Positions 55,992 to 64,000 of a DNA stretch of 64,000 nucleotides are shown here, piece by piece. The notes under the pieces were generated by a model. The model saw only the letters and a list, made by a program, of their open reading frames with translations. It searched no databases and was not told where the DNA came from. The DNA is from Oceanobacter sp. (GTDB lineage Bacteria > Pseudomonadota > Gammaproteobacteria > Pseudomonadales > Oceanobacteraceae). Within the stretch, counting starts at the first letter, position 1. Every line of letters starts with the position of its first letter. The stretch is from the NCBI GenBank assembly GCA_002733645.1, contig NVWL01000013.1, positions 1-64,000 on the forward strand, in the 5' to 3' direction. The position numbers and the translations under genes are program-made.

Positions 55992-56006
55992 GACGCTTAT
56001 AGCGTC
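55992..56006 (+). terminator. Short hairpin, weak terminator candidate
   Basis: GACGCT-TAT-AGCGTC followed by CTTTGTT, 60 bp after the gene at 55489. The stem is perfect but short and the T run is broken, so termination would be weak. Confidence 0.35.
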
Positions 56007-56033
56007 CTTTGTTAGCCTACGCTTTTTGTGGCT

Positions 56034-56076
56034 TTACACGACATTACAATTAAAGTGTAAGTGCGATAAGCACTTA
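56034..56076 (+). promoter_or_regulatory. Overlapping dyads upstream of the redox cluster
   Basis: TTACAC (56034-56039) and GTGTAA (56055-56060) form one dyad with a 15-bp spacer. TAAGTGC-GATAA-GCACTTA (56058-56076) forms a second, perfect one overlapping it. They are 50-90 bp before the flavoprotein gene, a normal place for regulator sites. Neither is a good CRP or FNR consensus. Confidence 0.45.
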
Positions 56077-56126
56077 GAGCAAAATCCTTAATAATAACAA
56101 TAACCTCACAGGGCTTGGAGTTTTAC

Positions 56127-58655
56127 ATGAGCAAATACCATATTGTTATTATTGGCTCAGGCCCTGCCGGACTTAGTGCTGCAGCCCGAGCGGCGTACCA
56201 CGATCAGCAAGCTGGCCGTACCGAGCCGAGCTACATTCTACTAGAAGGCTTCTCGCGCATATCGAAAACGATTGATGAATACCAAAAAGGCAAGCATGTG
56301 ATGGCTGAGCCTAGTTTCATTGATTTGCGCAGTGACCTCAATTTTGAAATTAATACGCGCGAACGCATTCTCGATGAATGGAATCGTGGTGTTGAAGAAT
56401 CCAAGGTTAACATTCGCTACAACGCCGAAGTTGTCGGGGTCGATGGCAGCCAAGGAGACTTCACGATTAACTTGAAAAGTGGCGAGACGATTGCCGCTGA
56501 ATATGTGATTTTAGGCATTGGCTTGCAGGGCAACCCGCGTAAGCTCGGTGTTGCTGGTGAAGACCTCCCCGACGTTGCTTATACCTTGTCAGATCCCGAT
56601 GAATTTAACGAACAAACCATTGTGGTGATTGGTGCCGGTGACGCCGCTATCGAAAACGCCTTGGCACTCGCACGTAACAACAAAGTCTATATTGTTAACC
56701 GTCGTTCGGAATTCTCGCGTGCTAAAGAAGGCAACCTCAACAACGTACTGGCCGCGATCAACAACAAACGGCTGGATTTTTCTTGTATCTACGACGCCAA
56801 TGTTGGAGAGGTGCGAGAGTACAACGAAGAAGGTTGCAAATTACAGATCGATTTGAAAACACCTGATGGCCTAAAAACCATCAGCTGTCACCGCGTAATT
56901 GGCCGGTTGGGTGCGATTGCTCCCCGTAGTTTTGTTGAAAAGTGTGGCATCACCTTTCCGAGTGATAAGCAGGATGCCATTCCTGTGCTGTCTTCTAAAT
57001 ACGAATCTAACGTACCGGGTTTATATATTATTGGTGCCTTGGCTGGTTATCCGCTGATTAAGCAGGCGATGAACCAAGGTTATGACGTGATTGAGTTTAT
57101 TCTGGGCAATAACATTCGCCCAGTTGATCACGAGTTACTAGCCGCTCGATTTGCCCTGTTGCCTTATCACCGCGATGTTGAAGAGGTGATTGAATTACTG
57201 CAGCGCCAGATTCCTATGTTTCAGCAAATGAACGCCCTACTGCTGCGCGAACTACTGAACGAAAGTGATCTGCACGTCAGTTTCCCTAAAGAGGAAATGG
57301 CGCAAGCACAAAGCTCGTTAGATCAGCTGGTTCGTAATGATACTCGTGGTCGTTTACGCCCTTCTATTGCCGTGAAAGAAGGCGATTTTCTGTTTAGAAA
57401 CGAAGAATATTCAAATACCTTCTATACCATTCTTGAAGGTGAAGTCGACATTCGGGTGAAAAATAAAGAAGGTAAACACCTGACCTTTACCTTAGGCCCC
57501 GGCCAGTTTTTTGGTGAGATGAGTCTGATTTCGGGTCGCCCTCGTAACGGCGACGCCATCGCTAAAAAAGACTGCATTATTCTAGAAACACCACGTCGTA
57601 CCATGCTGAAACTGGTGAACTCGAACGACGAAATTCGTTTGGGTATCGACTGGGTGTTTATTACCCGGGCGCTGCAAGGCTTCTTTGCACCGCGCGGTAA
57701 CGTTTTTGATATTCGTCAAATTGCCCATGTCGCCAAACTCAATCGCTATGTTAAAGGCGATGTTCTTTATAAAGAGGGCGAATACGGCGACAAGCTCTTT
57801 TTAATTCGAAGTGGCACGGTGAATTTGCAGAAAAATATTGGCGGCGTACCGATCAGTTTGAGTCAGGCAAAAACAGCTCAAGTGATCGGCGAAATGGCTC
57901 TATTGGGCAGCCCGCTGCGGCATGAATCGGCAATTGCGGTCAGTCAGGTTGAGACGATTGAATTATCCCAAGATGCGCTTAATGCCCTATTCGCTCAAGA
58001 CGAAGTAGGCCGCGCCAAAGTTGAAGAAGCAGCCGCGCAGCGTCTACTCACTAATACCGATGTTCAGACCTATAACCAACGTAATAACCGCGTTTCCTTC
58101 TTAATGGATCAAGGCCTTGGTGAAGCGACCAATGCCTTGGTGATTGATACTAAATTGTGTGTGGGTTGTGACAACTGCGAAGTGGCTTGTGCTGAAACGC
58201 ACGGTGGAATTTCGCGCCTAAATCGCAAAGCCGGTGTTGGCTTTGCTGATATACAGGTGCCGGTGGCATGTCGTCATTGTGAAAGCCCGCACTGCATGAA
58301 AGATTGTCCGGCCAATGCCATTCATCGTGCGCCAAGTGGTGAAGTGTTTATCGATGACACCTGCATTGGTTGTGGTAACTGCGAAAGCAACTGTGTGTAT
58401 GACGTGATCCACATGGCGTACCCAGAGCGAGAAGAAACCAGTATTTGGTCATGGATGTTTTTTGGTCTGGGCAGCCGTCCGGGGGAAAAGCCCATTGATA
58501 AAAAAAGACAGGCCGAATCGCAGGGTAAAAAAGCCGTTAAGTGTGATTCATGCAAAGACCTTTCGGGTGGCCCTGCGTGTGTTCGATCGTGTCCAACGGG
58601 TGCGGCAAAGCGCATCTCTCCCGATCAGTTTATTGATATTTTGAAGGTGCAATAA
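56127..58655 (+). CDS. NAD(P)-binding flavoprotein with two cyclic-nucleotide-binding domains and four [4Fe-4S] clusters
   Basis: An 842-residue cytoplasmic oxidoreductase. Domains in order: thioredoxin-reductase-like FAD domain (IIGSGPAGLS, 8-17) with NAD(P) site VIGAGDAAIEN (about 166-176); a helical linker; cyclic-nucleotide-binding domain 1 (about 415-490, FGEMSLISGRPRNGDAIA); domain 2 (about 538-611, IGEMALLGSPLRHESAIA); and a C-terminal DMSO-reductase-type ferredoxin (about 675-840). The ferredoxin has sixteen cysteines in four groups: CVGCDNCEVAC, CRHCESPHCMKDC, CIGCGNCESNC and CDSCKDLSGGPACVRSC. Both cNMP domains keep the Gly-Glu and Arg of the phosphate cassette. No CxxC redox site of thioredoxin reductase is seen, so electrons probably go from NAD(P)H through FAD to FeS. 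ATG 56127 has CTTGGAG upstream; an ATG at 56115 is also in frame. Confidence 0.85.
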   Translation: MSKYHIVIIGSGPAGLSAAARAAYHDQQAGRTEPSYILLEGFSRISKTIDEYQKGKHVMAEPSFIDLRSDLNFEINTRERILDEWNRGVEESKVNIRYNAEVVGVDGSQGDFTINLKSGETIAAEYVILGIGLQGNPRKLGVAGEDLPDVAYTLSDPDEFNEQTIVVIGAGDAAIENALALARNNKVYIVNRRSEFSRAKEGNLNNVLAAINNKRLDFSCIYDANVGEVREYNEEGCKLQIDLKTPDGLKTISCHRVIGRLGAIAPRSFVEKCGITFPSDKQDAIPVLSSKYESNVPGLYIIGALAGYPLIKQAMNQGYDVIEFILGNNIRPVDHELLAARFALLPYHRDVEEVIELLQRQIPMFQQMNALLLRELLNESDLHVSFPKEEMAQAQSSLDQLVRNDTRGRLRPSIAVKEGDFLFRNEEYSNTFYTILEGEVDIRVKNKEGKHLTFTLGPGQFFGEMSLISGRPRNGDAIAKKDCIILETPRRTMLKLVNSNDEIRLGIDWVFITRALQGFFAPRGNVFDIRQIAHVAKLNRYVKGDVLYKEGEYGDKLFLIRSGTVNLQKNIGGVPISLSQAKTAQVIGEMALLGSPLRHESAIAVSQVETIELSQDALNALFAQDEVGRAKVEEAAAQRLLTNTDVQTYNQRNNRVSFLMDQGLGEATNALVIDTKLCVGCDNCEVACAETHGGISRLNRKAGVGFADIQVPVACRHCESPHCMKDCPANAIHRAPSGEVFIDDTCIGCGNCESNCVYDVIHMAYPEREETSIWSWMFFGLGSRPGEKPIDKKRQAESQGKKAVKCDSCKDLSGGPACVRSCPTGAAKRISPDQFIDILKVQ

Positions 58656-58656
58656 C

Positions 58657-59538
58657 GTGGCCCTGAATAAGAATATTCTGTTATTCAACAACACGATTTA
58701 CGGCAAGCTTGCCTTGGTGTTGGGCATTATTTGCATTGCCATTTATATGAGTTCGGACAACCCTGCTAATGGTGGTACATGGCAGGGATATACCTTAGGG
58801 ATACTAGGCACTGTAATTATCGTTTGGCTAACTTTACTGGGTATTCGTAAACGCAGTTATCGTTCGTCTTTAGGTACCGTTCAAGGGTGGACCTCCGCGC
58901 ATGTGTATTTAGGGTTGGTGCTCTTACTGATTGGTACGTTGCATTGCGGGTATCAGTTTGGTTGGAATATTCACACCCTGGCGTACGTACTTATGGTGAT
59001 TGTGATCATCAGTGGTATGTATGGTTTGTGGTTGTATTTAATGTTGCCGAACTCGATGGAGCGTAACCGCAAGAATTTATCGCGGGAAAACATGCTGCGC
59101 CAGTTTGATCACTTTAATCAGGAGGCGGTAATTATCGCTGCTGATTTACCCGCGGATATTCAGAATGCGGTCGGTTCGGCGATTAAATACACCACGTTAG
59201 GGGGGAGTGCTTATGCGCAAATTCGCGCGAAGGATTCATCCCGAGTATCGCTGGATGCATCACAGCCATTAAAGCTGGTTGATAATCGCGACCAACAAGC
59301 CCTACTTTCCTATGTGGCTCATGAGCTCCCTAAGCCAAAACACAGCACCGAGCAGCATGAAAAATTACAAGCCCTGCTGGACATACTCAGTCAGCGTAAA
59401 ACGCTACTGAATAGTTTACGCCTTGATATGAACAGGCAGACCCTTTTGCATATCTGGCTGGTTATTCATATTCCCTTTAGCATTGCGCTATTAGGCGTGT
59501 TAACGGCACATATCATTAGTGTGTTTTTTTACTGGTAA
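58657..59538 (+). CDS. Cytochrome-b-like integral membrane protein
   Basis: A 293-residue protein with four membrane segments in the first half (about 14-32, 44-63, 79-98, 105-130), a soluble loop of about 130 residues, and a C-terminal membrane segment (about 262-290). Histidines sit inside the helices at SAHVYLGLVLLLIGTLHCG, NIHTLAY and LLHIWLVIHIPFSI...LTAHIIS, as expected for two b hemes. The GTG start lies 1 bp after the flavoprotein gene. It should pass electrons between the cytoplasmic FeS domain and the periplasmic ten-heme protein encoded next. I do not know a named family. Confidence 0.75.
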   Translation: MALNKNILLFNNTIYGKLALVLGIICIAIYMSSDNPANGGTWQGYTLGILGTVIIVWLTLLGIRKRSYRSSLGTVQGWTSAHVYLGLVLLLIGTLHCGYQFGWNIHTLAYVLMVIVIISGMYGLWLYLMLPNSMERNRKNLSRENMLRQFDHFNQEAVIIAADLPADIQNAVGSAIKYTTLGGSAYAQIRAKDSSRVSLDASQPLKLVDNRDQQALLSYVAHELPKPKHSTEQHEKLQALLDILSQRKTLLNSLRLDMNRQTLLHIWLVIHIPFSIALLGVLTAHIISVFFYW

Positions 59539-59544
59539 GAACCA

Positions 59545-61272
59545 ATGAAACTTGTTTTAGAAGTCAGTACTGGTGAAGAAACCACAGTTCGTGAGTGGGA
59601 CGGAAAAGTCTTAAGGCTGGGTCGTTCACCGGAAAGTGATGTGCAATTGTTTGGCCCCGGAGTGGCAGAGCACCATGTTCGTTTACTCGAAGATGGGGAC
59701 GGCTTACGCCTAGAGTGCCCGATGAATACGTCGGTCAGGTTAAACGATGAGCCTGTGCGCAAAGCGAAGTTAGAAATCGGCAATAGTTTCTACATCGACA
59801 GCCATAAAATTATGATTAGGCCGTCGGATGAACAAGGTGCTGTCGCTAACGTTCGGGTTTTACAATACGACGATGTAACAAAAATACCCACCGCCGCAAC
59901 CTCTGAAAATATTGCGGTACGGTCGGCAAAATCGAGTAAGCGTAAGTGGAGTTATGGCTTGCTTGCTCTGGGCTTGCTGCTCAGTTTGGCATTTCCTTTA
60001 ATGTCGACCTTCGATGCCGAAACAAAATTAGTGTTCGAAGAGTATGGGTTACCAACAGACACGATTTGGTCATCGGGTGACTTAGCCTCGGCGCATAATA
60101 TTCCCGGTATCGCGAATGAGTGTAAGGTTTGCCATCAGAGTCCTTTTGTATCGGTTCGCGATTCTGATTGTCTTACTTGCCACCAAGAACTGCCTGCGCA
60201 TGGTAATAACGATATCCATAAGCAAGTGGGCGAAAGTCAGCGCCAATGCTTGAGTTGCCATAAAGAACACAATGAGCCATCCACGTTAGTGCACACCGAT
60301 AATGCCTTCTGTACCGATTGTCACGCTGATACATTGAACTGGGATGATAATAAAAAAACACTGCCACCAGTGTTGGGGTTCTCGGCGGCGGAGCATCCGG
60401 AATTCAAACTGCAGTACTTAACCCCTCACAGCACGGCCGACACCATTGATTGGCAAAATATTGCTCATAGCACGACGGCAAAAACACCGGAAATGTCTAA
60501 TTTAAAATTTCCGCATGATTTGCACCTAGGCGGCGACAAAGTACAGCGCTCTGACGGTCAGGCGATGGAGTGTAGCGATTGCCACTCACTGGATAAAAAC
60601 GGCGAGCACTTTGAACCTATCACCATGGATACGACCTGCCGCTCCTGCCATGCGTTAGAATTTGATATTCAAGCGAAAGGCCGAGAGCTACATCATGGTG
60701 AGCCGGAACTGGTGTTACAGCAACTGACTGAATATTTTGCTTTGCAGTATACCGACCCCGCATTACGAGCCGAACGCGAGCAGGATGGCAGACGTATGCC
60801 AAGCATTGCGTCGTTGTCGGCAATGGATCGCGATACTTGTAAAGAAGACGCTATTGATTGCGCTCGCCAGGCTGCCTTACTTGAAGCAGAAACGCAGTTT
60901 GAGCGCACCGGTTGTGCGGTCTGCCATGTCATTATCAAAGACGAGAGCAAGCCATTACACCAGCGATGGCACGTCGAACCGATTCAATTACAGGACAACT
61001 GGTATAACACCCGTTTTGATCACACTGTGCACATGGTCGGTGATCAAAAAACGGAAACTGGTATGTGTTTGACCTGCCATCAGGCAGATAACTCTGCGCA
61101 GAGTTCAGATGTACTGATTCCTGATCTAGGTAAATGTGTCACGTGCCATACCGATGCACGTGTCGCGGCAACTAAGAAACAGGTATCAAGTAGCTGTATC
61201 GACTGCCACAGCTTCCATATTCCCGGTAAGCCGAAAATGTTAGATGCTTACTTAGGGCGTATCCATGATTGA
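59545..61272 (+). CDS. FHA domain fused to a ten-heme cytochrome c
   Basis: A 575-residue fusion. A cytoplasmic FHA domain (1-90, LRLGRSPESDVQLFGPGV then AEHHVRLLED) is followed by a linker, one membrane segment (about 137-155) and a periplasmic region with ten CxxCH motifs: CKVCH, CLTCH, CLSCH, CTDCH, CSDCH, CRSCH, CAVCH, CLTCH, CVTCH and CIDCH. The FHA arginine (Arg27) is present, but the usual Ser-x-x-His is Ala41-Glu-His-His, so phosphothreonine binding may be altered. The gene starts 6 bp after the cytochrome-b-like gene and overlaps the next by 8 bp. It would be an inner-membrane-anchored electron relay. Confidence 0.88.
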   Translation: MKLVLEVSTGEETTVREWDGKVLRLGRSPESDVQLFGPGVAEHHVRLLEDGDGLRLECPMNTSVRLNDEPVRKAKLEIGNSFYIDSHKIMIRPSDEQGAVANVRVLQYDDVTKIPTAATSENIAVRSAKSSKRKWSYGLLALGLLLSLAFPLMSTFDAETKLVFEEYGLPTDTIWSSGDLASAHNIPGIANECKVCHQSPFVSVRDSDCLTCHQELPAHGNNDIHKQVGESQRQCLSCHKEHNEPSTLVHTDNAFCTDCHADTLNWDDNKKTLPPVLGFSAAEHPEFKLQYLTPHSTADTIDWQNIAHSTTAKTPEMSNLKFPHDLHLGGDKVQRSDGQAMECSDCHSLDKNGEHFEPITMDTTCRSCHALEFDIQAKGRELHHGEPELVLQQLTEYFALQYTDPALRAEREQDGRRMPSIASLSAMDRDTCKEDAIDCARQAALLEAETQFERTGCAVCHVIIKDESKPLHQRWHVEPIQLQDNWYNTRFDHTVHMVGDQKTETGMCLTCHQADNSAQSSDVLIPDLGKCVTCHTDARVAATKKQVSSSCIDCHSFHIPGKPKMLDAYLGRIHD

Positions 61273-63301
61273 TTTTGCCATAGGCGCTAAGCCGAAATTA
61301 CTATCGGCCATATTACTGGCATTGAGTTTAACGTCTTGTGGTGGCGGTGATCGGGCAGACAATAGTGGTACAGGCGAGGGAGATGTTTCCTGTGATGGTA
61401 ATTGCCAAGCAGAACAGCTCAATAGCTTAAGTGTTGCCGACGTTGAAACCGTGATTGCTCAAGCGGTAAATGAAGCAAAAGCGCGCAATGCCAAAGCCAC
61501 CATCGCCGTGGTTGACCGAGTAGGAAATGTACTCGGCGTTTATCGCATGACTGACGCCGACAAACAGTTAAAAATCAGTACCACAGCCGATGCTGACACC
61601 GCAGTTGATGGCGGCTTAGAACAACTTATTTTGCCCGACGGTGCCGATGCTCTCGCAGCGATAGCCAAAGCCGTCACCGGTGCGTATTTAGCCACCGAAG
61701 GGAATGGCTTTAGTACTCGAACTGCAGGGCAAATTATTCAGGATCACTTTAATCCGGGTGAGCGCAATCAACCGGGTGGCCCCTTATTTGGTGTTCAGTT
61801 TAGTCAGTTAGCTTGTTCAGATTTTTCTCTACGTGATTTGGGCACCGGCGCTACCGGCCCTGGCCCGCATCGTTCGCCACTAGGTTTATCCGCTGATCCC
61901 GGCGGTTTTCCTTTATATAAAGATGGCATTGCGGTTGGCGGTGTCGGAGTGATTAGCGATGGTTTTTATAGTCTTGATAAAAACTTACTCGATTTTGATA
62001 CCGATCAAGATGAGCTAATCGCTTTGGCAGCCTCTTTTGGTTATCAGCCTCCATTAAATCGACGTGCAGATCAAATTACGGTCGATGGTAAAGTGTTACG
62101 TTTTTCTGATGTTGATAATAATCAGCTGGCGTCATCACCAGAGGGTGTAAATAACTACGCTGCTCTAACCGCTACGGACGGCAGCTTGCTTGCCGTGACT
62201 GGCTATATCACCGCAGCGGCCATTCGTGCGGGTACGATATTTGGTCAAGCAGAATCCGGTATTCGTGCCGATGCAGGATTGTACTCTGGGCAAGACGCCT
62301 TTGTATTTGTGGATGGCGCGAACAGCAACCGTTATCCGCCCATCGCAGGCAGTGCTGTTGCAGAAGCAGGCACCGCGGTATTGAGTGTCAATGAAGTACA
62401 AACCTTGATGACCGAAGCGCTTGCGGTAGCGAACAGGGCGCGTGCGCAAATTCGTCAGCCATTAAGCACGCAGGCGCGCGTGACAGTGAGTGTCGTTGAT
62501 ACTGAAGGTAATGTGTTGGCCATGGCGCAAACACGTGATGCACCCGTATTTGGTATTGAGGTCTCCTTGCAAAAAGCGCGTACGGCGGCCTTTTTCTCTT
62601 CCCCTGATGCGGCGGATTTCCTTGGTGATGCTGGCCTTGCAAAGACGCAGTATTTTAATTCAGATTTAACCGCTAATCGTCAGATCAATATCGGTGACTA
62701 CCTAACTGATTTACGCACATTTACGGCAAATAATAATGCGCTGGCGGATGGCACTGCTTTTTCAGATCGTGCAGGTGGCAACTTATCGCGACCATTTTAT
62801 CCTGATGGTATTGAAGAAAATCCGCATGGGCCATTAAGCAAACCGAGTGGCGAGTGGAGTGCGTTCTCTACCGGCTTGCAGCTCGACCTAGTAATGAACG
62901 GTATCGTTCAGCATTTGTTTCATGTACTTGCTGGTACGTCAGAAGTGGGCCAAACCTGTGTTGGCTTGGATATTAGCGATTTAAATAACGTGGTTGAAAC
63001 GGCCAGCAGTGATCGTCTTGCTAATGGCATTCAAATTTTCCCCGGCAGTGTGCCTATTTATCGTGGTGATGTATTAGTGGGCGGTATTGGTGTCTCTGGT
63101 GATGGGGTCGACCAAGATGACATGATCGCCTTTTTGGGGTTACACAACGCCTCTCAATTATTGAATGGCTCAATTGATAATGCCCCAAGCGATATTCGCG
63201 CCGATAATCTCAAGCCTAAAGGTGAGCGCTTACGCTTTATTCAATGTCCGCAAGCCCCGTTTTTGAATTCTGATAGTCAAAACGTGTGTCAGGGGAAATG
63301 A
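61265..63301 (+). CDS. Lipoprotein with two HbpS/GlcG-like domains
   Basis: A 678-residue lipoprotein: signal with lipobox LTSC (Cys25) followed by CGGGDRADNSGTGEGD. It then has two copies of a GlcG/HbpS-like domain (about 52-290 and 378-640), with paired elements VADVETVIAQAVNEAKARN / VNEVQTLMTEALAVANRARA, IAVVDRVGNVLGVYRM / VSVVDTEGNVLAMAQT and FPLYKDGIAVGGVGVISDG / VPIYRGDVLVGGIGVSGDG. HbpS proteins bind heme and act in redox sensing. Residues 191-197 (DLGTGAT) fit the FMN-attachment motif of ApbE substrates, possibly by chance. The ATG overlaps the cytochrome gene by 8 bp. It should be an outer- or inner-membrane lipoprotein facing the periplasm. Confidence 0.8.
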   Translation: MIDFAIGAKPKLLSAILLALSLTSCGGGDRADNSGTGEGDVSCDGNCQAEQLNSLSVADVETVIAQAVNEAKARNAKATIAVVDRVGNVLGVYRMTDADKQLKISTTADADTAVDGGLEQLILPDGADALAAIAKAVTGAYLATEGNGFSTRTAGQIIQDHFNPGERNQPGGPLFGVQFSQLACSDFSLRDLGTGATGPGPHRSPLGLSADPGGFPLYKDGIAVGGVGVISDGFYSLDKNLLDFDTDQDELIALAASFGYQPPLNRRADQITVDGKVLRFSDVDNNQLASSPEGVNNYAALTATDGSLLAVTGYITAAAIRAGTIFGQAESGIRADAGLYSGQDAFVFVDGANSNRYPPIAGSAVAEAGTAVLSVNEVQTLMTEALAVANRARAQIRQPLSTQARVTVSVVDTEGNVLAMAQTRDAPVFGIEVSLQKARTAAFFSSPDAADFLGDAGLAKTQYFNSDLTANRQINIGDYLTDLRTFTANNNALADGTAFSDRAGGNLSRPFYPDGIEENPHGPLSKPSGEWSAFSTGLQLDLVMNGIVQHLFHVLAGTSEVGQTCVGLDISDLNNVVETASSDRLANGIQIFPGSVPIYRGDVLVGGIGVSGDGVDQDDMIAFLGLHNASQLLNGSIDNAPSDIRADNLKPKGERLRFIQCPQAPFLNSDSQNVCQGK

Positions 63302-63302
63302 T

Positions 63303-64000
63303 ATGAAACGTATTATTTCTTCATTTTTTAAAACCAGTGTATGGGCTTTAATGCCGCTTAGCGTCTTACCTCTCATTTCGCAGGCTGAGGTTTCTGAATC
63401 AGGAGTGGCAAAAACAGAGCGTATTTGTGGCCCAGATAAAAGCAGTCAGCGTCGTTTGCCGGGCATTGCCAATAGCGATTGTATCGCGCTTGAAAAAGAC
63501 CCTGATGATGTAAAAGCCTTGCCTGAAAAAAGCTCAGTAACGCCGCGTCCTGTATTGCTCGATTACCAAGATAAATTAATCAGCTTTGATGATCGTTGGC
63601 GTATCGTGGAGTTGATTGGCTATGAAGAAAATCTATTTGATCCCTACAATCGTAATGTTTTAAAAGCTGACCGCCCCTTGTATGACGACTGGTTTTTTAA
63701 CATATCGATACTCTCCGACACCTTCTACGAAAATCGTCGTGTGCCAACGCCGGTGGGTTTGCAAAGCTCTCGAGATCGCGGTGATTTAGGGGTGTTTGGT
63801 TCTAGCTATCAACAAGCCCTGATCGAAAATCTATTATTTGAATTTGTGTATTACAAAGGTGACACCACCTTTCGGCCACCGGATTATGAATTTCGCTTTA
63901 TTCCTGTGATCAATTACAACGCCGCTTATCTTGATGAAATTTTGGCCGTCAATGTTGATCCTGCGGATAACGAAACACGTTATAAGGATTTTATCGGTAT
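63303..64000 (+). CDS. Exported protein of unknown function (partial, 3' end outside)
   Basis: An open frame starting with ATG at 63303, one base after the previous stop, and still open at the window end (232 codons seen). A signal peptide MKRIISSFFKTSVWALMPL with cleavage near SQA is visible. The mature part has a paired cysteine region (ERICGPDKSS, ANSDCIALE) and then strand-like segments ending FRFIPVINYN. It may be an outer-membrane protein for the electron route. I do not recognise the family. Confidence 0.75.
   Translation, partial: MKRIISSFFKTSVWALMPLSVLPLISQAEVSESGVAKTERICGPDKSSQRRLPGIANSDCIALEKDPDDVKALPEKSSVTPRPVLLDYQDKLISFDDRWRIVELIGYEENLFDPYNRNVLKADRPLYDDWFFNISILSDTFYENRRVPTPVGLQSSRDRGDLGVFGSSYQQALIENLLFEFVYYKGDTTFRPPDYEFRFIPVINYNAAYLDEILAVNVDPADNETRYKDFIG

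Overview
The window looks like the chromosome of a marine gammaproteobacterium of the Oceanospirillales/Pseudomonadales type. The evidence is the order rsmG-parA-parB-atpIBEFHAGDC and the order argH-algZ-algR-hemC-hemD-hemX-hemY, which matches the pseudomonad arrangement. The chromosomal background has roughly balanced base composition. No rRNA, tRNA or CRISPR array was recognised.

Layout. 1-6.1 kb: an envelope-sugar block (heptosyltransferase I, a UPF0104/AglD-type membrane protein, a GT2 and an ArnT/PMT-type glycosyltransferase, a PAP2 phosphatase) lying between two same-orientation copies of a small element with 20-bp terminal inverted repeats. The left copy runs off the window. 6.1-9.1 kb: a hipA-hipB toxin-antitoxin pair in inverted gene order with palindromic operators beside the element, then an MFS transporter. 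9.4-15.3 kb: an exported redox-type cluster (DUF1592/1588-like cytochrome lipoprotein, DUF1501, DUF4266, DUF3570, ApbE). 15.4-25.6 kb: rsmG, parAB, a small secreted protein and the complete ATP synthase operon, with a clear sigma70 promoter and terminator. 25.6-28.7 kb: three related beta-barrel genes with a 12-bp tandem repeat between the second and third, then a LysR regulator. 28.7-32.7 kb: cyanase, then a GGDEF-EAL protein paired with a periplasmic binding lipoprotein. 32.9-42.2 kb: a five-gene ATP-grasp/alpha-E/transglutaminase/DUF2126 cluster containing two versions of the same machinery.

43.2-46.5 kb is a strikingly AT-rich island of four genes (two-TM membrane protein, ImmA/IrrE metallopeptidase, Beta-family protein, convergent sce7726-like nuclease). 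It sits exactly at the 3' end of argH, and a displaced second copy of the argH 3' end marks its far boundary. It resembles a site-specific integration without its own integrase and is a good candidate for an undescribed defence module.

46.4-54 kb is the argH-algZR-hemCDXY core. 54-56 kb holds a heptanucleotide repeat, a Fur-box-like site, a flavodoxin and two small unknown genes. 56.1-64 kb is the most unusual functional cluster: a cytoplasmic flavoprotein with two cyclic-nucleotide-binding domains and four FeS clusters, a cytochrome-b-like membrane protein, an FHA domain fused through one membrane segment to a ten-heme cytochrome, a lipoprotein with two HbpS/GlcG domains, and the start of an exported protein cut by the window edge. 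Together they look like a regulated electron route from cytoplasm to periplasm or outer membrane.
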